Positions 23,653 to 34,579 of a stretch of DNA of 64,000 bases are shown here, piece by piece. A program made the translations under genes and the position numbers. Under the pieces are notes generated by a model. It made no database searches. It worked only from the letters and a program-made list of their open reading frames with translations, and was not told the origin of the DNA. Where the stretch lies: NCBI RefSeq assembly GCF_029784135.1, contig NC_073745.1, forward strand, positions 110,680,216 to 110,744,215, given 5' to 3'. The DNA comes from Toxorhynchites rutilus septentrionalis. Its lineage: Eukaryota > Arthropoda > Insecta > Diptera > Culicidae. The stretch's first letter is position 1. Every line of letters begins with the position of its first letter.

Positions 23653-24460
23653 AATAATATTTCTTGCCGGTAGAAAAAAATGTTGCGAAACTACAGACCT
23701 ATGACACTTTTTTATAATATTTTGAATTTGAAAACGTTTATTGTACTCATTGGGCTTCGTTTGAATTCTACGTCAGAAGAAGAATTTTCCATCAATTTGC
23801 AAAATTTTAAGTCACGTTTTATGGAACAGTTTTACCATTAGTAAATTTTTTTGTGCACCGATTATTCGCAAATGCTACGATCATAAAAAAAAACAAGTTT
23901 GATAGTAGCGCCAACAACAAGGAATGTACATGAACTCCTTAATGTGAACGTTGAAAATTATTGTTTTTTTCGCGTATTCTGCTGGTCTTTCCGGAATTTG
24001 TTGATGAGGCTTCTGTCTGTTTGTATATATTTTTAAAGTTGAATGATTTTAATATAGTACTACATCTTCCATTTCATTTCTGAGGTGTATGTTTAAAATT
24101 TCAAATTGAAGGCATTAGGTTTGGGGTAAACTCTTTGAGCAATCACTTCTTTCGGAAAATAAAAGGTCATCGAGTGATGTTGGTTACTTATGAACTCAAA
24201 ACGTGTGTCAATAGCTCAAAACATCGATACCAAACTAATGAAATCACGAAAATATTAAGTATAGGTACCTGCTTGAAAATCCATTTTAGTCATGATTGTT
24301 TGACGGTCGAGCTGGGAACAAAGTACTATGAGTATCAAGCTCGCCATGAGAAATTTCTCAATTACGAGGCGGCAGTAATCTAGCTTGCAACAAATCGGCA
24401 CTGGCGGCGGGGTGTCCAGAATGGTCTTTCCCAAGGCCGGTGTAGGTAAAGTTTTTAAAA
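23653..24460. other. AT-rich stretch, nothing recognised
   Basis: The ORF at 24135-24383 has no known domain. No repeat family was identified. Confidence 0.35.
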
Positions 24461-24483
24461 TTGGCCTTTTTCAAGGCTAGAGG

Positions 24484-24577
24484 CGCACGACCTGTTGAAC
24501 ACATTGTGCTTTACATTTACATTGTAAAGGATAGTTTTATCACTGTCGAAGCTATCCGTTCAGTGAGGCCGAAAAAA
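24484..24577 (+). pseudogene. I-type retrotransposon RNase H fragment, part 1
   Basis: Closely matches 40237-40316 of the I-type element: CACGACCTGTTGAACAC and TCGAAGCTATCCGTTCAGTG, covering the VTDSLSSVEAI segment of RNase H. The match resumes at about 26505 and again at 27818, so the copy has been opened twice by other sequences. Confidence 0.7.
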
Positions 24578-26504
24578 TTATAGGAGGTTGTGTCCAAGAT
24601 ACGACCGCATTGTTGACGTAGAACTACGCTGTTATTCTATATAAGTCGCTTATTCATACCTTCGGATATCATTCTGTGATGCTGTGAAATTTTAGAAACA
24701 ACTGCTTAGTAGAATAATCTCTGAAATGGTTTTTTCATTGTAGAATTTGTTGACGATAATTAATTGATGATTCATTCTTGCCCTCGCAAAACAATACACT
24801 AGCTGATCGTAAGTCGCAATTTATTTCATGTCAATGCAATGAAAATTTACCTCGAACGCTTTCCTTTTTCGCAATTGACATAGACTCGGCTAGACTCGAT
24901 TATATACATGTTGCACCAGCACCATTATTTCACATCTCATAACTACATCAATATATCTTTGGCACCGCATGGAAACAATAACAATGACAACTCTTGCAAG
25001 TGTCAAATATCATGCTACATGTTATTTAGTATTGCCTTAAAGGAATCGCACCGCTAGGCATCGTTCGTACAACTTAAACCAAGCGCCAAACAAGCGTTCG
25101 CCATAGCATGCATACAGAGCCATACATTGGTGGCTTGAAACTACTAGGAATATAAAACACTTCTCATCATTTTGCGCTATTCTCAAAAGAAACGCTTCTG
25201 TTAATATTACTGGCCTCGAAAAAAGTTGTATTTCTTTCTCATGTTCGAGAGAAGCGCAGCTATCACCCTTAGCGGAGGAAGTTTTTCTACTGGAAAGCGA
25301 AACCACATACAAAATTCCAGAACGACATTTACTTTCTCGGTGACTAAACAAGCGAAATAAACTCTTTTTGTTAATAACAACCTCGTCATCAATCTAAATT
25401 GTAGACCGATACATTCTTACATTCTTAATACTACTTAAAACTTAAAACTAAAATAACTTAAAACATTCAATAACTTATAACATTCCAGTAAGACATTCAA
25501 GATGCTTTGTATTCCCCAAATATTTTTTTAACGCACAACCTTATGATGACGGAAAACAAACAATGTTAACTGCTTGGAAAAAGACTGAATTATGCCACAC
25601 AGCTTGTACTCTGCTGTAACACCCATCGATGCGAATTCGCTGATGAGTTTGTCAAGAGTGACCGCCTTCACCACCAGCGGGGGGAGCTTGATTTTGATTG
25701 CCGCCTGGGCGTTTACATTTTCAACCGACGCGCCGAAATCGCCTACTTCGCTGTTGTTCGGTGCGGTGTCGCATTCGCGAAGGCTCGGTTCAGTGCGAGC
25801 GCTTTCCACTGCACCAACACCGCGTGCATCATTAGATGACGCTTACCTCGTAATTTTATTGCCCCTGGCAATGCGTTCGTTTTATGCAGGGCTCGAGCCT
25901 GCCTTCCTCTTCTTCTTGCTCATCGCGCACTAGCCGAAGCGTCCAATTTATGACGCGGAAAGAAGAACACACGATACGAATAACGCGAAAAACGAACAGA
26001 AAAATCAAACGACGATTTCCAAGTTTGATTACCACTGGTGGGGTCCAATCTTAGATCGAAGCGCAGCGAAAGCAAAGTGAACTGGATTACTCAACAGTTC
26101 GATGCCGAATGAAAGTTTGCCTCAGCGAGATCCACTGTTTATACTCTAAGTATTCCCCTTCATTCTTCTTTTCCTTTGTTCACGGAGACTTTAAATCCTA
26201 CGATTTCCCCTCCGTTGGTAGTCGATAAGTTGCTCGTTATTGAAAGGTCTGTTCGGGAAAACAAACAAATGGACAGAACAAATGTATGGGAAAATGGAAA
26301 CGCCTCAAGTTTTCATGAATTTTAACCATTTACAAACCAGGGGATTCTAATGTATTGCATAATTAACAAATCTTACGGAATTTCCGATTCGTTTAGTATG
26401 TGAATCGCCAAAATCCGTTCGCGGCTAAAATAGTTATTAACGTTAACTTTATTTCATAAAAACGTGACCTGTTTTCTCATTTAGCACCTTTCATGAAAGA
26501 CGTA
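24578..26504. other. Insertion in the I fragment, edges GACGTAGAACTACG
   Basis: Interrupts the I-type fragment. Near its ends are GACGTAGAACTACG (24614) and its inverted counterpart GACGTAGTTCTACGTC (26489-26504). The same palindromic motif borders the insertion at 57.9 kb. Inside lies a minus-strand retrotransposon 5' piece at 25528-26160; the rest carries no recognised gene. Confidence 0.45.
25528..26160 (-). pseudogene. 5' end of a non-LTR retrotransposon (leader and ORF1 start)
   Basis: On the minus strand a leader starting near GTATAAACAGTGGATCTCGC (26150) runs to ATGAGCAAGAAGAAGAGGAA at 25924, a basic N-terminus that meets a stop after 13 codons. The frame 25809-25528 then gives IKLPPLVVKAVTLDKLISEF and SMGVTAEYKL, which resembles the region before the zinc knuckles in ORF1 (gag-like) proteins of mosquito Jockey-group elements. 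The frame is lost after that. The family assignment is from remembered resemblance and is moderate. Confidence 0.4.
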
Positions 26505-26540
26505 GTTCTACGTCAAAAGCACTCGCCGTACTTCCTTGAG
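26505..26540 (+). pseudogene. I-type retrotransposon RNase H fragment, part 2
   Basis: AAAAGCACTCGCCGTACTTC matches 40317-40340 of the I-type element, continuing from part 1 at 24577 after the insertion. It ends where the Jockey-like segment begins. Confidence 0.6.
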
Positions 26541-27822
26541 ATTTTTTTATCACTCTACTCTTCACCGAACCACCACCCTCCGGAGGAGGAACTGAAAGAC
26601 TTCTTCTCTCACCAAGGGCACTGATTTATCGTCGCTGATGACTTCAACGCAAAACACACCTTTTGGGGATCTAGGCTGTTTACCATTCGTGGTCGCGTAT
26701 CACACACTGGCCAGAGGATCTCGCACGACTTCAGGACCTGCTAGATTTTGTTGTCACAAAAAAAATTAATAGTAACCGAATTCGATCGAAGCTTCTTCTG
26801 GACTTATCATCTGATCACTCACCAATACTCCTGGAATACTTCATAGAAAAGGAAGTGAAGCAGACGTCATCTAATCTCACTAACTTTTCAACGAACTGGA
26901 CACAATATAAGACATATATCTCCTCTAACATTCTCGAACTGCCTCTGGACAACGAACATCATATCGAGGACGCAGTTAACCAGCAGCTCAGTGTACTCAT
27001 GAAGAATGCTGCGAAGATAGCTACCTCACCTATGCAGACCCAGAAACACAAATAAAATTATTACTGCCTCTCTCATAAAAGCAGCAGTTGCAGAAAAGCG
27101 ACAACTAAGACGTATCTGACAAAACAAACGATCGTCAGAATCTAAAAACCAATTCAATGTGGCACAACGTAAACTTAGGATGTTATTACAAGACGAGAAA
27201 AATGAAAAATTCCATAATTACTTAGCTGAATTGTTACCAAATCAAGATACTAATTACTCACTATGGAAGACAACTAAGAGTCTAAAACGACCTCAGTTAC
27301 AGGTCCCGCCGTTTAGAATGCCCTCTGGTAATTGGGCCAGAAGTGACGATGAAAAAGCAGCAACTTTTGCAAACCATCTTCACAAAGTTTTCACTCCGGA
27401 TCAATCGGAAACTAATCAAGAAACGCTCGAATTTTCTGGTGCTACAAACCGAAACAAAATGAAAATCAAACATCGGCTGGTGAGACATGTTATCAAAAAT
27501 CATATCAATGTGAAAAAGTCACCCGGTATCGAACACATCAACGAAAATATGATCAAGGAATTACCTGACCTAGCAATTAAACATCCCACGAGAATTTTCA
27601 ACGCAATGACCCATACAGGATACTTCCCACAAGCATGGAAAATTTCGACCATCATTATGATTCCTAAGCCAGGTAAAGACGCACAGAAAGTGGAATCTTA
27701 TAGACCTATCAGCATCCTTCCAATCTTCTTAAAAGTGTTCGAAAAAATTATCCTAATAAAAACAGCGCCCTAGATTGAAATAATTATCCCGAATCATCAA
27801 TTCGGATTCCGAGTAAAACACA
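26541..27822 (+). pseudogene. Jockey-clade non-LTR ORF2 fragment, inserted in the I fragment
   Basis: The remnant starts inside the endonuclease (FIVADDFNAKHTFWGSR, the GDxNxKHxxWG signature of Jockey-type enzymes), continues with a linker (26855-27055), then the start of reverse transcriptase: KKSPGIEHINENMIKEL, FPQAWKISTIIMIPKPGKD, and ESYRPISILP. It ends after HQFGFRVKH, before the catalytic RT motifs. Stops at 27053 and 27771 and frame changes show that it is dead. Both ends join I-type RNase H sequence. Confidence 0.75.
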
Positions 27823-27950
27823 TTGCTTAATTCCGGTTAATGCGGGGGGCTGACTCGTTAGCAAAGGTGGGTGCGGTTGAAGGTGATATTTATCAGCGTC
27901 AAATCGCCTCCAATGAATTTTATTCTTTAGCCCGTAAAAATACCATCGCT
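27823..27950 (+). pseudogene. I-type retrotransposon RNase H fragment, part 3
   Basis: Matches 40418-40545: GGCTGACTCGTTAGCAAAGG and TTTATCAGCGTCAAATCGCC, the ERADSLAK end of RNase H. It lacks about 75 bp relative to part 2. Similarity stops at 27950. Confidence 0.75.
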
Positions 27951-28084
27951 TGAGAGCTTGTGTAAATTTTGATGTGTGTGTACTCATTGGTAATCACGAT
28001 GTTGATGATGTTTTAAATTTCAGACTTTCTCAATACATTGGTCTTGAAAAAGGCCAATTCGGAAAACTAAACTAAACTTTCGAC

Positions 28085-28375
28085 CTTAAAATATGCGCTA
28101 CCGCTGCTGAATCGCATTCTTCTGGGAAAACAAGTGCCGACAGGAAGAGGAAGAGTTTGAAGAACTCGAATAGCTACACCGCTCTCAAGAGACGCGAAAG
28201 TTCTACCGGAAACTCAATACATCCTTCGTGCCACGAGCAGAAATGTGTCGGGAAAAGGTTGGGAGTATTCTGACGAACGAACGTGAAGTGACCGAAAGGT
28301 GGAGGGAGCACTTCGATAGTCACCTGAATGGCGTACAGACAGAGAACCAAGATAACGATGGGAGCGATAAACAGT
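28085..28375 (+). pseudogene. RTE-like non-LTR ORF2 linker fragment
   Basis: Reads RSQETRKFYRKLNTSFVPRA followed by EMCREKVGSILTNEREVTER and WREHFDSHLNG, typical of the linker between endonuclease and reverse transcriptase in RTE-like and related non-LTR elements. The RT part seems to continue at 29200, so the copy was split by the sequences at 28376-29195. The clade is uncertain. Confidence 0.6.
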
Positions 28376-28600
28376 TCGGTTGAAAAGTTTATAAGGTAAC
28401 ACAGTAAAACTATTTTTTTTTGCAAAATTCAATTTTATTTTTCAACATAGTTGCCTTCGAGGGCGATACAGCGAATATAGCGATCTTGTAACTTTTCGAT
28501 ACCCTTTTTATAGTACTCGGTTTTTTTTTTCCAGAATAGGCCTCAGTTTTGGTAATCACTTCATCATCGGCAAGGATGGAAAACAAGGGATGTTCCCAGA
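28376..28600 (-). pseudogene. Mariner transposase C-terminal fragment with its 3' end
   Basis: Minus strand: YYKKGIEKLQDRYIRCIALE then GNYVEK and stop at 28435-28437, the usual C-terminal pattern of mariner transposases, followed by non-coding DNA ending TTATAAACTTTTCAACCG at 28376. The N-terminal parts are missing beyond about 28600. Confidence 0.65.
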
Positions 28601-28883
28601 TCGCAATCTGTGCAAACTGCGACTAACTATTAATCCTCACCCATCATAACCAAATGATTTTCTCTTGGTAACTCTGAGTTGACCAAAGCATACTCATACA
28701 ACTCAAATGGATAATGATTATCTGCTATCACAAAGCTGAGAAATTTTTTGACGTTTTGTTTTACTATTGATTCATTCAAAAAAAAAGCTTTATTTTTAAA
28801 TGTTTTCTTATCCTGAGACTGGCTCACCATATTGCTAAGTAGGCTAACTTCAAGAATATTTTTTATTCATTTTCGGCGAATTA
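28600..28883. other. Unassigned sequence between mariner fragments
   Basis: A 66-residue minus-strand frame at 28630-28830 is open but matches nothing I recognise. Confidence 0.3.
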
Positions 28884-28993
28884 TGTTGTTAAATAGTTTT
28901 TATTTTACTGTCTAAAATTTTCAAAAGGATCGGTCTACTGGGCGAATTTCTACATCGTTTTTTCCGTGATGCAATTTGATGTGACACACCCTT
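28884..28993 (+). mobile_element. 3' end of a second DD37E element
   Basis: Nearly identical to 720-829, including AAATTTTCAAAAGGATCGGT and the end CACACCCTT then TA (28994-28995). Only the terminus remains; the transposase is absent. Confidence 0.75.
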
Positions 28994-28995
28994 TA

Positions 28996-29190
28996 GAAGT
29001 AATGCTTCGAGAGTGCAAGCAGTGGGGATTCCGCTTTCATATTGCTTTTTTGAGATCTTGGTAGCTCACCGTTCCAAGTATTCTCTCTGTGTACATATGA
29101 AGAATAAAAGAGCATCGCCTGCTGGGGGTGATTTAAAAACATCCGACTAGATGGATATACTTATTCATTGATCGTTGAATGTGAATGTTG
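28996..29190 (-). repeat. Repeat L, copy 1
   Basis: Inverted match to 56580-56776 over about 195 bp, sharing GAATAAAAGAGCATCGCCTG and AAGTATTCTCTCTGTGTACA. Non-coding; the class is unknown. Confidence 0.65.
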
Positions 29191-29199
29191 AATGTGTCG

Positions 29200-29570
29200 C
29201 AACAATAAGTGAAGTTAGGAATGCCATCAAACAGCTTAAGAACAACAAATCAACTGGGAGAGATGGCATCCGGAAAAGTTGGTGATTTATCTGCATCGAC
29301 TGATTATCAGAATTTGGGAAACAGAACTGCTACCGGAGGAGTGGAAAGTTGGGGTTAGACTAGACTGTGAAAACTTTCGTGTGATCACTGTCCTGAATGC
29401 CGCCTAAAAAGTGCTTTCCCAAATCAAGCTTACAAGACTAATTATGGCTACGATGAATAGAACACAGTACTGTGTGCTAATATCGAGTGGATTATCTGAT
29501 TCATTCGAGTTCCGCAGAGGGCTTCTCGAAGGTGATCGTATCTCAATAGATCCAATCAATTCATCTGATG
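29200..29570 (+). pseudogene. RTE-like reverse transcriptase fragment, internally deleted
   Basis: EVRNAIKQLKNNKSTGRDGI is a standard RT opening block; after frame changes LYLHRLIIRIWETELLPEEW-like sequence can be recognised around 29285-29345, and FRRGLLEGDRISI (29509-29550) corresponds to the VRQGDPLSP-type RT motif. The segment between is largely missing. It probably belongs with 28085-28375. Confidence 0.6.
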
Positions 29571-29698
29571 AAGTCCAGGGCGTTATACCCAAACGTTGTG
29601 AGGGCGTTATACCCAAAATAAATGAATAGAACCTTCAGCGAATCACAGTTTGGTACGGATTATGGGCCAAAGGATCTTTCTTTTTTAAAAATATGCTA

Positions 29699-30560
29699 TT
29701 AGGCTTTCAAAAAAGTCCTGCGGTATTTTTTTAAAATTTTCATTTGTTCATAAAATTAGTTACAATCATCTGTTTTAAGTCAAATATGCGCCGTTTTGTT
29801 TGATGACTTGTTCCCAACGAGATGCCAACTTCATAATACCCCTGTTATAGAAGCTCGCTTCCTTACTGGCAAAAAACTCGGATAGCCAATTTTCACAGGC
29901 CTCTTTTGTGGCTAACTTCTGACTACCTAGCTCGTTCGCCATGGACAAAAACCGGTGGTAGTCACTTGGTGCAAGGTCCGGACTATACGGCGGATGCAAA
30001 AGAGAACCTACCATCCGAGCTCCCGGAGCTTCTGGCGCGTCACCAAAGAAGTGTGTGGCCTGGCGTTGTCCTGATGGAAGACAATGCGGCCTCTGTTTAT
30101 CAAAGATGGCCTCTTTTTCATGAGTGCTACCTTGAAGCGGTCCAGTTGTTGGCAGTACAGGTCCGAATTGAGCGTTTGGCCATAGGGAAGCAGCTCATAA
30201 TAGATTATTCCTTGACAATCCCACCAAACACACAGCAGAACCTTCCTGGCCGTTAATGAGGGCTTGGCCACCGTCTGAGCCGCTTCAGCGGGCTTCGACC
30301 ACGACCGTTTGCGCTTCACGTTGTCGTAAGTGACCCACTTTTCATCGCCAGTCACCATCCGCTTCAAAAACGGATCGATTTTGTTGCGATTCAGCAGCGA
30401 TTCACATGCGTCGATACGGTCAAAGATGTTTTTTTTTGCGTCAACGTGTGTGGCACCCATACATCGAGCTTCTTTGTGAATCCAAGCTCCTTCAAATGGT
30501 TAATAACGGTTTGATGACTTGGCCGATGAGAACACGGGCGATTGCTTTTTCCAATCGATA
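29699..30560 (-). pseudogene. Mariner transposase (DD34D), cecropia-like, inactivated
   Basis: The minus-strand frame 30460-30008 has KIDPFLKRMVTGDEKWVTYD (first Asp), VKRKRSWSKPAEAAQTVAK, LLCVWWDCQGIIYYELLPYG and VFHQDNARPHTS (second Asp). The frame 30014-29775 has PPYSPDLAPSDYH (third Asp) and FYNRGIMKLASRWEQVI, ending at a stop. Across the break the spacing is 34 residues, hence DD34D. Upstream, HQTVINHLKELGFTKKLDVW can be read near 30460-30530 in another frame. At about 30008-30014 a stop codon and a one-base shift break the frame. The sequence after the stop leads to a terminus TTAGGCTTTCAAAAAAGTCC at 29699 next to TA. Subfamily is judged from remembered sequence resemblance. Confidence 0.85.
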
Positions 30561-30660
30561 AGTTTTTTTATGCCACACAAGTCGATTACGAAATCTCTTG
30601 ACTGCGTTATGAGGTGCATGCTTCGGAGACATGAATCTATTCATTGGGGGCTAAGTGAAG

Positions 30661-33455
30661 AGTAAGTACGCTAACCATCCTCAAATAATGTCAACTGAAC
30701 GCAAACATTGAAGCCGTCATCGCTGATATACGGACCCGTTTGGGCGGAAAAGTCGTTCAGGTCGAAATGGTCAGCTCGAAGATATTGTGTCCCACACAAA
30801 GTCCCCGAATCAAACCCTACATTCTCTTGCCTGATAATCCTGATCCTGATTAACTCTTTAGTAGAAAAATATACTCAGTGTTTGTTGGCGTTTTTACCAG
30901 TTAATTATTTGAGGAACAGGTGTGAAAGCTAAGCTTTCTGGCTTTTTATTAGCTGGTTGTGTTCAACTAGAATTTTTTCTGGAATTACGGATAGATAGGA
31001 ATAGAAACAAAAAAAAACTCCAGAATATTAGTGAATCAGGCATAACATTTTAAGCCGCAAATTCAAATCATACCAGGATTGGAATGGCGATTGCCGTACA
31101 CGAATGCAAAGATGATTTCTAGTTATTTATAATCAGACAAGTGCATTATACGTAAGATTGGCGCTAACAGCATAGATTTCACAAAATTAGAAGCAATGTA
31201 GAAGATTTCTATATTTTTGGAAACAAGAAAGCAGTACCACTGTTTCTACTCTTCCTATCAACTGTTCAGAATGGAAGAGAAACAAAATTTTCCGAGAGAA
31301 AGCCCCAAATCATTCACTGATTTATATTCGGCGCAGAACTGCACTCCGCGGATGATATGTAGCAAGTCGAAGTAATTCAATTTTTTTTTGCCATCAAATC
31401 TCACACTATAGTCCAAAAGGTCAATCAATAGATGGCACAGCACGATTTTCGCCATGGGAGCAGATCGTTAGACAGTGCGGCGATGCGCGGCACGTGTATG
31501 TCTGTACCTATATATTTTAGTTCACACGTTCAATGCCAGCCCGATTTGGCTTCGAAAGAGCAGCGGAATTCTGTCTCGGAAATTATCAATTCCACCAGCT
31601 CCAAACGACTTGTGCGCTCGAATGCGGGGGTGTTCTGAACCCGGAGTCTACATAGTCGACCTTCTTCGGCGGTTTGTTCTCTTTCTCTCAGCGGTAAAAT
31701 TGCCGTAAATTTATTACCAACGAAATGAAGCATAAATTTTCCCGTGAAATATTGATCAGCACGTATCTATCGTTCGTTTGGCAGCCCAGGGAGAAGACTC
31801 ATCGGGTGGGTGGGCAAGGTCCGGGGTTTGGACGGAAAACATGCACTCCATATTTCTTGTACTTATTGTGCTATTTATCCCGGCAGTTATACGGACTGAA
31901 ACACACAAAATGAGAAGAAAAAATAAATCGGAAAATCTCTCACACGACGAACCGAAAGCTTCTTTTCTCGAGCCGTTAACTGTATCGCGTAAAATTATAG
32001 AACACACTTTCCGGGTGAAACTTCATCGATTGAAGGTCCCGTGTGCACGGCTGCCCCGGGATCGTGGCATCATCGCAGATATATCAAAATAGTAACCGGC
32101 AAGAATGATCTATAATTCAGCTCCATTTTGTAATAAATTGCATTCAATTGATCACGACAACTAAAGTGAGGGCCATCACGAGCAGGGGTGGCGACACGCG
32201 GGGGGTTATCGTGGAGTGAAATATGTGCGAAATTGGAGCTGTTGGTGATGGGTCACTCCTCAATGTTGGAGCCTGGTGTGCGGTGAAAATTTTCTCCGCC
32301 TTTAGGTGCACTAAATTGTTTCTTAAAAATTGCGTTATTACTCTTCAATTTAGCAGTTATTCATCGGTTCATGATCATTGCCGTCCGTCTGATGGGTTCG
32401 ATATCGACCGATCCACGGATGCATACCTACATATGTGGTTCACCGTATTGAGTTTTTTTTTCTTTTTTTCATCAATCTGTTAGGCCGACAATAGCCGCAG
32501 TATCGAAAAGCGCGAACTAAAAGGAGGAGGAACTTTCGAGTGATTTATGATTCAATCAATGCACTTGATTGATTTGATTTGAAGTGTCAGTATCTTTACC
32601 GTGTTTATTCAGATGGGCGATCTCTCGCAGCCATCGCTTCGGTATCCGATGGAGCTCTTTTCATCAACGGCACATTTAACCTTCTTTTGATAGGCTATTT
32701 GGGAGTCTTTTAACGAAGGATTGCTTCTTCGGGGCTGTGAGGTACAATTTACGCACCTTGTTTGATGTCTGTCTGTCTGGACGAAACAATTGATTTCGAT
32801 TTTAACGGACATGAATTACTTCGGCACTTGATCGTGGCGGGTATAAGGTCCAGTTGAAGTTCATGGCGTGATTAGTTTCGTGGGAAAAGTTCACACATCT
32901 TCGTTCGATCTATTATCGACTGGCCAATTTGCTGGGCATTGTTGGCAGCCGTGGTGTCAATCAAATTAGCGATGAATTTTCGCAAATTTTTTACTATGTT
33001 TGGACATGTATGCCAATTGTGGATTTTATCTGGGTACAAACACTCATTTGATTTATAGAAATTTTATAGAAAACTTCGGTATTTAAATTGGCTTCGTTCG
33101 AGTATAATAGCATTCACTCATTCATTCGTGATAAAAATATCACCGAAGGCATTTTCACGCTCAATAATCCATTCACTGCCCCTAATTTCTTTCTTTTTCA
33201 TACTTGGTACATACAGTGGTAGCTACCTAGAATACTCTGTTTACATTCATTTTCACTTAATCACTAATCGTCTTGCAGGCTTTAGTAATAAATATTTAAT
33301 TAGAAGAAAATCTATTGAGGCCCGATGGCCCGAGATATTCCCACGAGGAATGAGTTGCGTATTTTAATTGTCCAAGAATGCGTATTTTTAATCAAGTCCA
33401 AGAATAAAGCCATCTATTTTGAATAATGGAAAGCAAGTTTTTTTGCATTATATAG
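30661..33455. other. Low-repeat stretch, only weak ORF candidates
   Basis: No domain is recognised. 30700-30830 has an open frame starting IEAVIADIRTRLGGKVVQ that looks non-random but is unassigned. 31400-32500 is more GC-rich and holds the small ORF listed at 31841. Confidence 0.35.
31841..32092 (+). CDS. Weak candidate: small secreted protein, 83 aa
   Basis: ATG in a favourable context (AAAACATG). The N-terminus MHSIFLVLIVLFIPAVIR is hydrophobic and signal-peptide-like; the remainder is basic and polar (HKMRRKNKSENL). There are no cysteine patterns or dibasic-flanked peptides that would point to a known family. The frame is also open for 21 codons upstream, which weakens the case for this start. 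It may well be chance. Confidence 0.2.
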   Translation: MHSIFLVLIVLFIPAVIRTETHKMRRKNKSENLSHDEPKASFLEPLTVSRKIIEHTFRVKLHRLKVPCARLPRDRGIIADISK

Positions 33456-33461
33456 AGTAGG

Positions 33462-33996
33462 TGTTAGGGAAACAGACTAGCCTGACCACCCTGTCAACCG
33501 TTCAGTTGTTCAGTTGGAAACTTCGGAAGGGCAGTTGACAATTGTCACATTCACACAATCAATAGAAATAGACCGATAGGGACAGATAGGAAAGTAAACA
33601 ATCACAAAACAATAGAAGGATTGATAGGTAGTACAAAAGTGGAAGCTTAAATAGAGAATTTACGATAATTGAACATGTATTTACATTGAAACAGATAAAG
33701 TTAGAAAACGTTGCACAACAGTCCGACACAGATAGCGAAATACACAAAAAGGACTATAAATGTAAGTTTACACACGATGAAACATTATGTTGTAACTCTA
33801 ATCAAATAAAAATTCTAGCTTAAAGCATTCTCCAACGTACAAACGAGTTTGCTAAATAGAGTTCCGAAACGCTTGTGGTCACGACTGGGTCGCAACAGCA
33901 GGGTTGGCCAAAAGGTAATCCGCGGTCTACTGGTCGCCCGCGTAGGTATTCCTATGCGCCCGCCTGCTGGTCTAGGATAGTGTCTCTGCAATAACA
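33462..33996 (+). mobile_element. Solo LTR candidate (TGTT...AACA)
   Basis: Begins TGTTAGGGAAACAGACTAGC and ends CTGCAATAACA. It contains TATAAATG near 33754 and AATAAAAATTC near 33805 in promoter then polyadenylation order, as in insect BEL/Pao-type LTRs. The 5-bp flanks (GTAGG and TTGAG) do not match, so the boundaries or completeness are uncertain. Confidence 0.45.
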
Positions 33997-34130
33997 TTGA
34001 GTTAAATATCCCTTCACCTTATCCTGTGATCATTTTATGATGTATACCCATATCAATGAAACATTTAAACATTTTAGTAGGGGTTTTTTTTTCGTGTACG
34101 TGGGGATCGTTCAAATTTTGTACACTCAAA

Positions 34131-34579
34131 CAGCCATTCCATGCCAAACTGATATAGCGGTTCTAAGATTTTCGTCAAAAGTGGTAATTTTGTTCTTTAT
34201 TGCAAAACATTAGTTGACAGTTGATATATAAAATATAAAATATAGCGCCCTCTAGTCCAAAGCCATGAAAACAATAAAAAACGACTACAATCAATAATTA
34301 CGAAAATTAAATCCATTCCATCCCATTTCATCATTGGCTTCAATTTGATATGTCGATCATCAAAATCGGTTCAGTAGTTCACAAGTTACGAATTTTTGAA
34401 AAAAGTCATTTTTGGAAAAAAAGGAGAAAAAGTTGATTTTTTTGGACACACCACAATGGAAATGGTCACCCTTATGTAAAAATTTAAAAATAGGGGTCTA
34501 CTGTTTTGCAGTAAAGAACAAAATTACCACTTTCACGAAAATCTGAGAACCAGTATATCGATTTGGCATGGAATGGCTG
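34131..34579. mobile_element. 449-bp inverted-repeat element with TIRs of about 75 bp
   Basis: Starts CAGCCATTCCATGCCAAA and ends with the inverse; the match continues through GATTTTCGTCAAAAGTGGTA and TTTTGTTCTTTATTGCAAAA. The core has AAAATCGGTTCAGTAGTTCA. Non-coding; no target duplication is clear. Confidence 0.7.

Noticed and set aside
30700..30830. Open frame starting IEAVIADIRTRLGGKVVQ as part of a known element
   Set aside because: It looks non-random but I could not tie it to any family, so no product was assigned.
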